From: Botryotinia globosa
Taxonomy: Eukaryota > Ascomycota > Leotiomycetes > Helotiales > Sclerotiniaceae
Direction of reading: 5' to 3'
Assembly: GCA_014898425.1 (NCBI GenBank)
Contig: RCSZ01000004.1
Span: 620,001-684,000 of the forward strand
Length of the DNA: 64,000 nucleotides
Shown here: in pieces, positions 45,761-58,500 of the stretch
How positions within the stretch are numbered: the stretch's first letter is position 1
How the letters are laid out: each line of letters begins with the position of its first letter
Translations under genes and position numbers: made by a program
The notes under the pieces: model-generated
The model's input: only the letters and a program-made list of their open reading frames with translations
What the model was told of the DNA's origin: nothing
The model's database searches: none

Positions 45761-46587
45761 ATGTCTTTCAGTTCCGAAAAACGAAATGGAAGTCGTGCTA
45801 GTTCCTATACTTTTTCTCCAAAGATACCTCAAATACCTGAAGCTCCTTCTCCAGTTCTTCCACCGAATATCCGTAAGTAAATACCAGCATATACTTTGTA
45901 AGACGTTCTCGTGGAATCGAGCTCCATGCTAACCAAATATACAAGATCCAACAACTTTCTGCGCCATTGGTCCTCATGCTTGTGATCTCGACATCCTCTC
46001 CCGTCTCCACGCTCAAACCGTACGAGCCATGGGCCGCGATATCTCCCGCGAGGAATTTTATCTTCGTATGGAAGGACGCCCTGCCAGAAGTCTTGCTCCC
46101 CTTTCTCCCAACCCAAATCTCAATCCATTTTCATCTTCCAATACCAAAATCAATCCTGAATATCAAACATCTGGAAAATGTCGAATGGAAAGTGGCACAA
46201 CTGTATCTAGAGACAACAGCGTGAGGAGTGGTGTTAGTGCAATGGAAGCAATAGAGCCAGATCAGAAGTTCAGAGAATTTGTCGCTAGATGTGTGGGAAT
46301 TACACCGCGGGCTTTATTCATGGGAGTTGGAGCGACAGAGAGAGCAGATAGAAAAGTTGGGAGGGGACCAGGCTTGACGGCTAAGGAAGAAGAAGAAAAG
46401 GGGGTTTATGAGAAAGTTGATTGGGGAGATGGAATTCCTGAGTATGTTTATTACGTTTTAGCGGACTCAATTTGAAGCCTTGATCGGCATGCTAATGGAA
46501 AGCAGGTTTGATGCATGGGTCGATATGGTATGCAAAGAGGTTCTAGCTATGAGAAGAAGACTTGATGCTTCAAGAGGTTTAATTTAA
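45761..46587 (+). CDS. Unrecognised protein of about 229 residues (three exons)
   Basis: The exons I infer are 45761-45872, 45946-46441 and 46506-46587, with donors GTAAGT and GTATGT and acceptors ACAAG and AGCAG. The N-terminus MSFSSEKRNGSRASSYTFSP is serine-rich and proline-rich. The central conserved-looking part is DPTTFCAIGPHACDLDIL-SRLHAQTVRAMGRDISREEF; the end is FDAWVDMVCKEVLAMRRRLD. The intact splice structure and compositional contrast argue for a real gene. I do not recognise a domain. Confidence 0.75.
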
Positions 46588-48871
46588 AATTGGCGAGCGA
46601 ATCAGTCGCTCCCTTGACGCACTGCTGATGGTACACGCTGTTATCAAATTCGTCACATTAGTTACATTGAAGGCGACTGGTATTTGGAACTGAAACATCA
46701 GTTGATATTATAGTTCGATCCATCGACTCTGCTCATTTATACTAGCATTGAAATTGAGGTGGGGGGTGTATCGCTAGGAAGAAGGAGATGCAGATTGGAA
46801 GATTTTGTCTTGCTGTCGTTGCTTTCGCGACGAAGCTCTCGACGTGCGCATAGATTTCGAGTTTAACTATTCTCTAAAAGATTCAAACTACAACTGCTGG
46901 CAGGTGGCTTAATAATAATAATAGGAAAAGTGATAATAACAATGATTGTCAAGTGTCCAATATGTGATGGGTGAGCGTTGTAAGTGAAACTCTTGGCCGA
47001 GAATGGTAATATGGTTGCTTGGTCTTCCTTGGGCAGAGTAACAATTTATCTTCCTGCAAAATCCTATTTCCCGACTTCGTCGTATGTGTGGTTGTGCATA
47101 ATAGAAGCCTCCTAGTGCAAAAAATGTAGTGGAATAGATGCTCGATGATTGGTCAAACGAAGTTGGGGAAAATCTGCGCTCATGTAAAAGTAGTTCAATG
47201 CAGATGGGCAATTCAAAAGATCGAACACTTGAGTGTAGTCAGTAACGAGTACCTATAGATAGAAAAACCGTGGAGCAATGGATGTGCCTTTCGTATGGCC
47301 ACCCAAATACCTAAAAATAATTCTCAAACCATACGCATAATACAATCTCCTCACACCCCAACCTCCTCTACACCATCATCACCTACTCATACCGCCCAAC
47401 CCCCCTCCTCCTCTCCTGACCTTTATATACCCCCAGTTACCACATTCCAACACAAGCATTCCACACGCCTCGTGGCGCAGCGGTTAGAATTTCTCACTCC
47501 CCGCCGTTTGAGATCTCGCCTTTCTTCCGCATTGTGGTACTTCGATCGGACAGTGCATAGAGTGCGGTTTCGCAAGACAGTTTCGGACTGTCTTGATCGT
47601 ACATGTAGACTGGGACTGCAAGCCGTCGCGGCTGAAGTTTTGCTGTTTTTGAGGGTGCATGGGAGCTTGTTTTTGGAGAGGTGAGTGAGTGAATGGGGTG
47701 GATGTAGTGGATGAGCGGGGCGCTTTTTTGGCGAGGGAGGAGTTTGATTGGGGGGTTTGATGGGGTGGGAGAAGATAGGTGGGTAATATGAGGTGAATTG
47801 GGGGTTGTGAGAATGTCAAAGTTGGCTTTTCTTTAGATTTGAAGTTGGTATTTCGAGATGGAGATCAAAGAATGGGTTCATTGAAGGTTCTGCTCGAAGT
47901 ATTTAGTTCTACCGCGAGATATTGTCTGTTATTTTGATGCCCTGTATATGAAATTATGACTTTTGCTGCATTGATAGCTTTCGCAGCGCAAGATTCCGCT
48001 CAGCTTGCGTACTGTATCACTTTTTTTGGTACTGTGTCGCATGTTGTCGCCATGTTCTAGTGAATCTGGCGGGTAAGAATTTCCACGCCAATTAGTTGAA
48101 TATTCATCTGCACTGTTTTTAGACTATAGAGCATGTTTACTTGTGCTCAGCTGGGCAGAACGAAGAAACGCCAATTGCTAGCTGGTAGATTTCGTTGCTC
48201 GGTGACCTCTTTCAATAGCTGTCCAAGCCATATCTGAAAGCTACCTAGGTATGTTCTTATCTCGCCAATGCGATCGAAATGCAGACCAGGATTATACAGA
48301 CTGTGGAGATATCGAACCACATACTAAATTAGTTGGTGGGTGTTAGCATCAAAAGAGGTTGTAATAAGCTTTCGATTTACAGTATTAGCTAGCTCTGGTT
48401 TTACTATATATTACCCCACTTATTTCAAATATTATAAAATTTATCTTTAATTGTTAGGGAATGTTTGGAGATCTACTTTGTATCGGTAATTAGATAGAGA
48501 AATTATTAAAAGTGCTGTAGATCAAGACAATATTATTAGTGGGTAGGTCGGATGAATTTGAGCGGGTCGTGCTGTATGTACTGATCATTGATGAGTCATC
48601 AGTTATTTATTGTATATTATCGTAGATTTCTTACCAACGTGGACATTAAACTGTCGAGTAACGCAATTAAGCCCCTTTTGTAACTGGTGACCCTTTACCC
48701 TTGCGCATCATATTTCCTTTTTAATCAAACGGCCATTTACCCCGCTTCATCCTCTAACGTGACAATCTTACCTTACCTAACTTTTACTTCTCGTCATCGT
48801 TTGCTATTCAAAAAATCATTTTAACAGAACACTCCCCATGCTTTTATACAGCTCTGTACTCTACAATCAAG
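46588..48871. other. 2.3-kb spacer with a weak small-ORF candidate and a tRNA-like relic
   Basis: The plus frame 47295-47684 (129 codons, ATG start, MATQIPKNNSQTIRIIQSPH) is rich in serine, proline and threonine and then basic. I cannot confirm it as a gene. It overlaps the tRNA-like stretch listed separately, which argues that it is non-coding. Pyrimidine-rich and purine-rich patches occur near 47345-47430 and 47690-47820. Confidence 0.45.
47467..47520 (+). other. tRNA-like relic (A-box and degenerate B-box)
   Basis: The stretch starts GCCTCGTGGCGCAGCGGTTA, which looks like an acceptor/D-arm with a good A box. About 35 bases later GTTTGAGATCTCGCC resembles a mutated T-arm (GTTCGAATC). There is no complete anticodon arm and no 3' acceptor match to GCCTCG, so it is not a working tRNA. 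It could be a truncated tRNA copy or the head of a SINE. Confidence 0.45.
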
Positions 48872-50492
48872 ATGCCTCCCTATTGTTCACTATGTAACAA
48901 ATCGTTCAAAGTACAGAGCGATCTTGATAAACATGTTCAAGACTCCCCTGCACACAAAATATCTCTCTACTGTGCACTATGCAACAGGTCATTTAATGCA
49001 AAGGTAGATCTTGATCAACACGTCCGGAACTCTTCTGCACACAAGAAGTCTACTCCTAGACCTCCCAAAGTCCAAAATCCCTTACAAATAAAGCTACCGA
49101 GTATTAAACAGCAGAAGCAAGTGGTTCCTACCAAAGTCAAGCCAGCAAAGCCGCAGCAGACTCTTAATATCCATACTTTAGCGCAAACCATAGCTGCATC
49201 TAGTCCTATGACTACCAATATAATAATGCCTATCATCGAGACCGACCTTCAAGTTGCGAAGTCCCCATGGTCTGCGATTGCAGAGTCTGAATATATGGCA
49301 GTGCTCAATGAGTTATCCGCACATTGTCATTCCCCGACAGAGCTCAAAGAGAACGGCTATATCTTAAATACATACAAGTCGCTTGATTATATCAATTCAC
49401 GAAAATGCACACGGTGTAATAGTAAGTTCATTAGTGTTGCTTATGAGAGTGAGCTAAATTGGGAACAGGCTTAGAGACAAATGCGATCGGCCAAGAGTGC
49501 CACTTTCATCGATACAAACGGAATAAATGGGTATGTGTCACTGCAGAAAGTTTTTAATATCAGTAGACACTCATACTTTGAAACCCCTGCAGAATCAAAA
49601 TAGGCCATATAAATGTTGCAGGACGGAGGGAAGAGGTTGTGAGACATTACCAGCACACGACTTCCAACTACCTCTCCGAGCGATTCTACATCAAGACTAT
49701 CGAAAAACACCAACCGCATCCGCGGAGCTAAAGTTCCGAGCGGTGACAGTCGACTGCGAAATGGCAGGCATTGCTGGAGGAGCGAGTGAAGTCATTTTGC
49801 TTTGTGTTGTCGACTATATCACTGGCGCAGTACTTCTCAATCGATTGGTGTGTCCGAGAGAGAAGATCACCCAAATGCGGTCTTCAATTCATGGTATATC
49901 GAAATCCACACTTGATAGTGCGAGCTTAAAAGGACAAACACTGTCTGGTTGGGAGGAAGCTCGATCAGAACTGTGGAAATATATTGATGATAAGACAATC
50001 CTTGTCGGCCATGCATTACAGAACGATTTAGATGCTTTACGGATAATTCATCCCCGTATCGTGGATTCTGGAATCTTGTCAAGAAATGCCATTGGAATTC
50101 GTCACATTAGATGGGGATTGCAAACACTATGCTCTGAACTACTCAATGTCAAAATCAGAAATAACAAGGACGAGATTCATGATTGTTTGGAGGATGTTTT
50201 GGCTACAAGAGAGGTTGTATTATTCTGCACCTGCAACAAAGAAGCATTTCAGACTTGGGTCGACGCGACGAAAATCAAGGAGATGCGTTTAGAGAAGCAA
50301 CGAGAGGAAGCGAGGCAAAGAAAGAAAAACGAGCAAGCTAGAAAACACCTGACGAGACTCGGTGGGGCCAGTAGCAGTCGTTACAATTTTGACTCGGGCG
50401 ACGAAGACGGAGAAATTCTGCGTTGGTCTGATATTGCAGAGGATCTTGGATGGCCACATCCTGATACTGGATATGACCCATGGTCAGATTAG
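48872..50492 (+). CDS. Two C2H2 zinc fingers fused to a REX4/ISG20-type DEDDh 3'-5' exonuclease (three exons)
   Basis: The exons I infer are 48872-49421, 49469-49530 and 49593-50492, encoding about 503 residues. Two C2H2 fingers open the protein (YCSLCNKSFKVQSDLDKHV and YCALCNRSFNAKVDLDQHV, each C-x2-C-x12-H-x5-H). After a basic linker comes a second metal-binding-looking patch (RKCTRCNS, QECHFH, YKCCRTEGRGC). The exonuclease domain has Exo I VDCEMAGI, Exo II VGHALQNDLDALR and Exo III HDCLEDVLATREV, so the DEDDh residues are in place. A basic coiled coil and an acidic tail end the protein. Family members trim structured RNAs or rRNA. The substrate here is unknown. It converges on the RdRP gene. 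Confidence 0.9.
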
Positions 50493-51421
50493 GTTGAATT
50501 AGGACATGTTTAAGTTTAAATACAGAATATCGAATCATTTGACTTAACTTATATCATAGTCTTTTAGACACGTAAGAACTTTTGTAATGTTCTTAAAAAT
50601 TTGAATTTAGGAATGGCTAATCGCATTTTCTTTGTAGCAAACACAGTAGAGAAGAGAAGAGAAGAGAAGAGAAGAGAAGAGAAGAGAAGAGAAGAGAAGA
50701 GAAGAGAAGAGAAGAGAAGAGAAGAGAAGAGAAGAGAAGAGAAGAGAAGAGAAGAGAAGAGAAGAGAAGAGAAGAGAAGAGAAGAGAAAAGAAAAAAAAA
50801 ACTATCAATCTTATATGCGAAACTGGGAAAAGTGGTAATTAGAAGTAATCATTACTTTGTATTTCAGTTTCCATTATTCCAAATTTAACAGAAATATAAT
50901 CTACTTTCTAGAAAGCACTGATATGAAAGAGAAACAAAACCTGAGATGAAGACTTTAATTGAGAGGATTACTATCAATTCAATCAACTCGATATTTCAAC
51001 AAGTATATATATTCCTATTTCCGATTAGTTTCAATATTCAAGAGACTTCAATTGTTGGACTGTAGGCTGGGCTATCGAATATACTGTCTAGAGGGCCGTC
51101 AAGTATATGCCAAATCACTCGCACCATTATCTATCATAGGTTTATTAAACTTTTCGGAAACTTCTAAATCTCTATACTTAGGTAGCTTAAGTTTACCGCT
51201 CAACAAGAGACCGGCGAAGTTTAAGCAGAACCCATTGAAAAAGAAAAAGAAACCGTGACATCAAATCATTAGAAGTACATCGAGCTCCGCCACTCCATTC
51301 GTCATAAAATCCATAGCTCTATCCACTCTCTCATCTCCGTCAAGTTTGATGCAGTCATAGCTTATCCTTGGTAAAGAAAAAACACTGTATCAAGTTCTAA
51401 CGAACAATTAACCACCAATTT
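50493..51421. other. Convergent spacer between exonuclease and RdRP genes
   Basis: Both 3' ends fall here. It contains the purine-only array at 50648-50788, otherwise AT-rich sequence. The plus frames at 50601-50888 and 50959-51258 are a repeat artefact and an ATG-less frame. Confidence 0.5.
50648..50788. repeat. Pentanucleotide purine array (GAAGA)n, about 28 units
   Basis: About 140 bases of near-perfect GAAGA, purine only on the plus strand, followed by an A-rich tail. It reads as an artefactual REEKR repeat. Confidence 0.97.
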
Positions 51422-54400
51422 CTATCCCTGCCAACTATTTGGAAGAAGACCAGGTACTCTCTCCATCTCCCTCAAGCACACACCTGCAGCCAAATATCTG
51501 AAGCTCTTTAGAGGTTCGTCTCGAGCGCTTTTCCTCTTCCTATCATCCAAAGAAACTGCAAAACAAGCAATGCTTCGCTCGAGAGCCTCATCCGAATACT
51601 CATCATTGACCTTGATGATGCAATTGACAATGAATGCCGCGTTTTCGTCATATTCCTCTTTCATGCTGGTGCACAGTTCTCTTTGCTTTTTGCTTACAGA
51701 TCCAACTTTCCCGAGAATGTTGCCGACGAATACCTCGCGCTCGCTGATGGGACGAGTTGGGTGTTCACTGTAATGATACATGGTATCTAGCATGTTGTTT
51801 TCATAGCTGTATTTTTATTAGTTGGAATGGTCATAGAAATGAAAAGGGAAACATGAAAATATGGGTATTTCAATAGTCGAGACTGGGGGACTGGTTTCAA
51901 GGCTTTAATTTCCGGTGGTTCAATTCGCGAGCTAGTTCAAATATTCGAGTTATCTGAACACTCTAACAAATTCGAAAATTAAAGCCCCTCATTATCGGAC
52001 CACAGTCTGGACTATTTTGACAACTTTGTTAGAACTTACATTTCTTGAATCTGGAGGGCATTTTCGCGCAAATGTTGCCATTGAATTCCCTGGGAACGAG
52101 CTTTGACGAATTCCCACATGTGCTGCATGACGTCGGGACTATCGTTAGCTTGTACGTTCAGCTTTTGAATATCCTCAAAGACTTTTCGCTCATCAATCGC
52201 ACGGTAAAGCCGTCCACACACTTTTTTACTTTCATAATACTTGATATTCGTGATTTCGTCCTCTTCGTCCATTGCCTCAATTGGAACATACTCTTTCACG
52301 AATTCCAAACGATCATCAGGCCGATTGGAGATTTTGATATGAGGACCCGGAGCCATAAAGTCAGGACGCCAGAGGGTACTCTTAGGGACACTTGGGTGAC
52401 CAAGATCAGGCTAAAGGAATCTAAAAGTTAGCGAAGAATCTCGGTCGGTTGGTTAAAAAAAATCATACCGGAATTCCAGTTTTGGAATAGTCAACGGCAG
52501 TCGAGCAAAGTTCCGCCAACTTAAGGCAATTGGAACACTCGGTTCCCATCACATCTTGGTCTGCATACACTTGATGTCTATTGGAGATAACACCAAGTTG
52601 GTCTGTCTTCATGAAAGTCAGGAAAAAGTCTGCCATGTCTTGTTGTGTGACTGAGCGGCCGATGTCTAGAGGCGGCAATCGTGGGTAGTCCGCGGGCGTT
52701 ACAGTCCTCTTTAATTTCATGTCTGGATCAAACATGACATAATAGAGATCCCCATCGAGGTCCCCACCCGACAATTGACTTGGTAGGTCCCGAGGACCTT
52801 TCTGACTGAAGCAAACGCAGTTGTAAAGTCTCTTCAACGGAGAGTCAGCTGGAACATCCACGGCATTTACCCATTGAATGTCGCCAGGATGAAGGGCAGG
52901 AGCACGAGTGACAACAACATTCGACCCGACTAAAGTTGTGCGTCTTCCATCCTCAAGCCAACAACAATAAATCTCGCCTTCTTCTAAAATTCCAGTCTCA
53001 TCCATGATACCATGCAGATGATAACCCTTCTCGACAGGTATTCTAGCCTTGTGCTTCAAAGTACGAAGCTCAATCAAGACTGTCATCTCGAGAACGTCCC
53101 GTAAAAACAAATCATTTCTGAAGTCCAAATCTAAAGCAGAACAGTGGTCAATAAGGTATGGGAGAAGGACAACATCTCCAACTCTTTTACTTTGGAGAAA
53201 TGTCGATGCGTTGTATGCATTGGCTGTAATTGCTCTTAATCGTGAGATTTCCTTTGCTTGGAGCCTCATAAAGTATTCAGGCTCCACTCCTAAGTCTTCC
53301 AGAATTTTAATGAATTGTCGATTAAGATACATAGGGAGGGGCTTGTATGCACCGCCGCATATTTCAAGATCATTTGAACTCGATCCTTCGAACTTTATCA
53401 TAGAATTTCTGAGTCGTAATTGAACGCCTGGGAGACGACTATCCAGAGAAATCATTCCTTTGGCGCCTGCCATGATTGGTAAGCTTAGTTCAAGAACGGC
53501 AACTATATCATAGAGTCAAATGATGTTCAGACTAACCTTGATAGCGAATTTGGAAACAAGTCGGCTTCACACGGTGTTTGTTCGGTAGTTTATCCCATAT
53601 CTTGTGCATCAATAACTCTGACATTGTGCCAACTCCATCACTGAAGACTCTGCGATTTCGTTCGACGTCAGCAACTATCTCTATTGTGACAGTCTCATCA
53701 AGAGTGAGAGTATTTGGTGTATCAGAGAATGCCTGTCCGATTCGTGCCGCGCACTTGGCCGGAGAGCGAATATGTTCAAACTGGCCTAAGTCGTGGATAA
53801 TACGCTGGGCATCATAAACTATATTGTTTTGTGTGAAAGGTGCTACAAACCAACATGATTGTGTACGAAGAGAAGAGTGTGAAGAGCCTAGGTACTCATA
53901 TTTCTGTTTTCCAATTGAGAAACCATTTTGTAGAACGTTATTGAAAACTCCGTCGAAAATCTCGTCGTTAGAGACATTTGATACATATTGAATTCTTCCG
54001 CCATCTTCATCGCAGAAGGTCACACGTACAAAGTTACTATGGCTGCCTAGTGATGGAATAACAGTCATCAGTACGCTAAAATTGTAACTTTGGATTCGAA
54101 GGGGGAAGGGTTTAAATCAAAGGGGAGAAAAAGGATAGGGGAGTAGTATAATGAGGCTCACCAGCATATTTACGGAGTATGCGATTGTTACTCTCAGACT
54201 CAGGGCCATCTAGATACATCCCGGCAGGAGTAATATCAACCCGGTGAATCAAAGCAGTATTCTGGGAGGCTGTGCCGCCAAATCCTTCGGCATATTGAGC
54301 CTCTTGAGTCGAGGCCTTCTCAATATCCAAAAGTAGTTCAATGATGGCGTTCTTGTCAAAATCTTCCGCTTTAACATTGGGTCCAGGGTATGGGATCTGC

Positions 54401-55506
54401 AAAAATAGTCTCCTCATGGTCGTGACGCAAATTGGAAGAGTAGTTCTTTCAAACATTGAAGTGAAGGCCGGCAGAAGATCGAGTATTAGACGAGGGGATA
54501 GATATCCGTTTTTGGCTAGCTTTTGGACTTGAAATGTCAATGGGAATGGTAATTCGTTATTGAAACTCTCCAGAGCTTCATGAAGTTTTCTGAGTCCGAT
54601 AGTATGAGATTCTTTAGGTTGAATGATTGAAGCAGAATGATGAATCATTGGGGGAATGCCTCGAGCATTCTTTAACGTGTCCAACTTTTGTTCGACATCC
54701 GATGAAAATCCATTTGTATCTTTGAATGTACAGCGATACACACGAGAGCTACCTGCAATCTCCTTGTGCTTATCGCCAAAACCAGCAACTCGAGACCTTT
54801 TCGGTCGAGGTCTGCTGCCTTTTCTGAGGTTTAAATTGCCAAACATATTGGTCATCTCAGGGTGATCGTCTTTGGGGGGTGAATTGAAGAAATGAGGGGA
54901 TTGATGAAGCGTCGCAGTAATCCCTGGGTAATGACCGCCATCAGTTGTGAGCAGTTCGATTGTATCATACCGAATTACCATCCTTGATCCGTCATCCAGA
55001 ACCAATATCATTGCTCTCTCCTTGAAATGAACAATGATCCTACTTTGCCATATCAACTCCGGCATGAAGACCAAATTCTCTCCAACATAATTCCAATTGC
55101 CACACATGATTGTAGAGCATTCAAACGAAGTATTAGCAATTGGTGGGCCATGATTAAGATAGGAATTCTCAACACGTTCTTTCTCTTCTTTTTCCAAGCA
55201 TCGGAGCAAATATGGATCAGCGTCTGATCTACTCTTCTCACAATAAATCGGCGTACTGTGATAAACAAGCTTTGCCGGAGTAGCCCTTGGGATCCGTTGC
55301 CTATTGTCTGGTCTCCGTTCACCAAACTTTCGTAGGAATTTTTCTCCATCAGTAATCGTCCGAAAGGTGATTTTCGCAAAGTCTTTGCTTCGCGCAGTGT
55401 AACAATGAAATGCACGAATTGCAAGACTATTCAACTTGGGCCTTAAAAAATTCCGAAGATCGTGCTCTCCAGTCTGAACTGGTACGTTTGTCGCGAATAC
55501 CTCCAT
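51422..55506 (-). CDS. RNA-dependent RNA polymerase of the SAD-1/Rdp1 type (five exons)
   Basis: The exons I infer are 55506-54162, 54046-53537, 53466-52469, 52410-52040 and 51806-51422, which stay in frame and give about 1202 residues. The N-terminal 75 residues (MEVFATNVPVQTGEHDLRNF to FLRKFGERR) look like the RRM-like domain of SAD-1 and S. pombe Rdp1. The core has VRVTFCDEDGGRIQYVSN, CFQIRYQGAKGMISLD, and the catalytic loop SGGDLDGDLYYVMFD with the D-x-D-G-D triad. A conserved C-terminal helical region follows. These enzymes make double-stranded RNA for quelling or meiotic silencing. The catalytic aspartates are intact and no frame breaks were found. The last intron is long, 233 nt. Confidence 0.93.
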
Positions 55507-58500
55507 TGCGCCTTGATGAATTTCACCACCATAGAAATGGAAATGATTATCAAGTCAAGAAGATATCATAAGACTGGCGAGAGAATTCAAAGCGAAGAAA
55601 GCATCAAGAAGAAATGTGAGTGATTTCAGATAAGATAGAATAGAGAGACTTGGTATTCTCAAGGTGGAAATTATAAGAAGGTAATGGTGATGGTGAAGGT
55701 AAAGTAAAGGTAAGGAAGGCTCAGTAAGCTGCAGGTAACCGTTGACCATGTGCGGGCAATTCACTGGTTGGTCGATTGAAGAAGAGCAAGGGTGACGGGA
55801 GGTGAGTAAACGGCAGTGACATCCGCTTATCTGCAGGCGGGGTAAACCATTATCGTCCCATACATACTGTAACACATATTTGTATTTTTCGTTTCTTACC
55901 TCTGTGAATTTTGCATCTCGTGACTGGAGCTTCAATTTTCTAATGCCGCCGACGTGCTTCATTGACCTCTCTAATCTAAAATTCTAGATACTTGAAAACC
56001 AACAGTATATAATCGTCAGGGACACTTTGAAAAAAAAATCATTTTTCAACACACCCGTGACCTGACACTTTTCGTACAGAGCTGTGGAGCATTTGAAAAT
56101 CCATGGACTGACTGGCGTACGATAAAGTGAGAGCCAGAATACCAGGCTGCGCTGTTGAAGCGAGATGATTGGTAGTACCAATTTTAATTTTCAATACTGG
56201 CAGCAATCTCAAGAACGCTCCCATGGCATATTGGCCAGCTAAATATGCTGATAGCCATGCGCCCGAGATTAAATCACTTTCAGACAACAAGCAGCGATGC
56301 AGAGCTCAAAAGACTATCGCTTGATGGTCTATAGCAATCACTAGAACAATACAAGCTGATTGGCTCCGCATGTTGAGAAGAATGCAGATTTTGGAAGGGA
56401 AAAAAAAGCGTGTTTCTTTACGTCTTCATTTCTGATCTTCATTTCTGACCTTCATTCTGATGTCTCCTTCGGCGCGAAGAGATGCAATGATTGATTTGGG
56501 AACCAAAAGATCAAGGCAAACATACTTTGCGGCTACACTACCAAAGCAGCGCTGCACATCATCTATATACGCCTCCAACTCCCGAATGTGTTGGAGTTCG
56601 AGCTTCACCAATTAGGCACGATAACTTTCCATTACTTCTGCCTCAACATTCTCGGTCCATAGACCCGATATCGAGACTGAACAATATCGAGGCCAGAAAT
56701 CGTATAAAAGGTCTACCTAAAGCTCAGATCACACTTTCATCCGCCCTGATCCATTCAGAACTTTCCATTTCCCCAGTCCTGCTATCAAACGAGTGAGCCG
56801 AGGTATTCTGATCCCCCACTTCTCGTCTGATATCTGTCAATGCTGTCTACCTTGGCTGAAAGCGGCTATAGACCGGTCACTCCACGATCGAGGCGAAGTT
56901 GTTGACATCAGAAAGTCTTTTGATGAGAACAGGCAGAGAGTTTAATATTCTGTGATATTATTAGAATCATGAATTAGATATGCAACATTTCGATATCTCG
57001 TGGTCGAGGGAATGATTTGGTATGGTGTGAGATAGCCAAGTAAGGCAAGCTGGAGGCTTTATGAGTAGTCTATCGGGCTTTGTGTGGCTTTGTGTGGGCT
57101 TTATTTAGAACATGCAGGAAAGGTTCAAGGTTGTCTTAGATATTCCAAGACAAATCTTGCTTGGGAAGAGCTAGAACTTCTGGAACTTGTGGTGGTACTA
57201 TTCATGTGCACGGGCCGAAAAAACTTACTTTCTCTTGTTAGATTCCCGGATTGGGGATTGAATACAAACTCTCTATATTTGAAAGTCTTATACTATATAC
57301 ACAGTGAACCCAGTGTTTCAAACTATCTAATCATCGTACTGAAAATCGGAACTTTCAGAGTCTCATTCGAACTTTCTATTCGTCATGCAATTACCTAACC
57401 ACCTACCTAGTATGCACATACAAAGTAAAGTCTACCTAGGTAGTTGAAAAAGGTTCTCTTCATCACGATTTACATGTCCAAGTACTGACACAGAAAGTCA
57501 TATATATACTTTGTCCCGGGAGTGAATTCCGTTACCCTATATTCTACATACTTCCTCCACCCTTCTTAATGACTTGGAATAGGTTTTGTTGCACATCTGA
57601 TATAGCTTTCTAATAATAATATACCGACAAAATAGTACTACGAAACTAGCTATTTTCAGATCACCTCCACGAGCAACACAGGCCTCAGTACAATCCGATC
57701 CATCTTCCATCACGTCTCCACTTCCTTCTCTTCCGTTCTTCTTCCAACGTTTTGTTGCACATCTATTATACCTACCCAATAATAACAAGTCTCCATCTAC
57801 TGTGATCTCCATCCCTCAAGCAAGCCTCTCCCGAAACCATCCATCCCATTTCCCACATCCCTCTCCCATCAAACTCTCAGACCCGATAATCACCCCATGT
57901 TGCACATCTAATATACCCATCTAATAATAATACCCTCTTACTTTCCCTCCTCCCAACCTTCCCAACTCTTCCTTCACCTATATCAATCCCTATATCAAAC
58001 ATATTAATATAACATCCTCATATCAAACCTTCGACCCAGTAAGCACTAGCGTCTCCGACACCTCCACTCTGCGGCTCAAAAATAAACCCCAAGCCACTTC
58101 CTAGCGCGGAATAGACGCTGCGCAAGAGCATCCATGTTCTGGTCCGTGGAAGGATTCGGTAATTGCTATGGGTCGTGCTGGGGCTCGGGCCTTCTTCCTT
58201 CTTTCCAGTTTGCCGAGTGGGAAATGGGGGAAGAGTCAAGGCAGCTGGAGATTTTGGTCGACCGAGAAGAAGTATTTGTTTTTTGTTTTTTGGATCCCGA
58301 GATTCTGGGGATATTCAAATTGTGTATCGTTTGTGTGGTGGTTGTTAACCTTATACACATCACACATCACACATTCTTCTATCCCTATCCAATACATCCC
58401 TTTCCTTCCCTTCCCTTCCCCTTCCATTCCATCTCATCCCACTCAATTCAATACCTCAATACATTCATACCCTTCATTTTCCAAGCCTCAATTACTAAAC

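Noticed and set aside
47467..47520. Functional tRNA gene
   Set aside because: Anticodon arm and 3' acceptor strand are absent; retained only as a relic.
50601..50888. Frame with REEKR repeats, and its opposite-strand leucine/phenylalanine/serine frame
   Set aside because: Both are translations of the GAAGA microsatellite in a convergent spacer.
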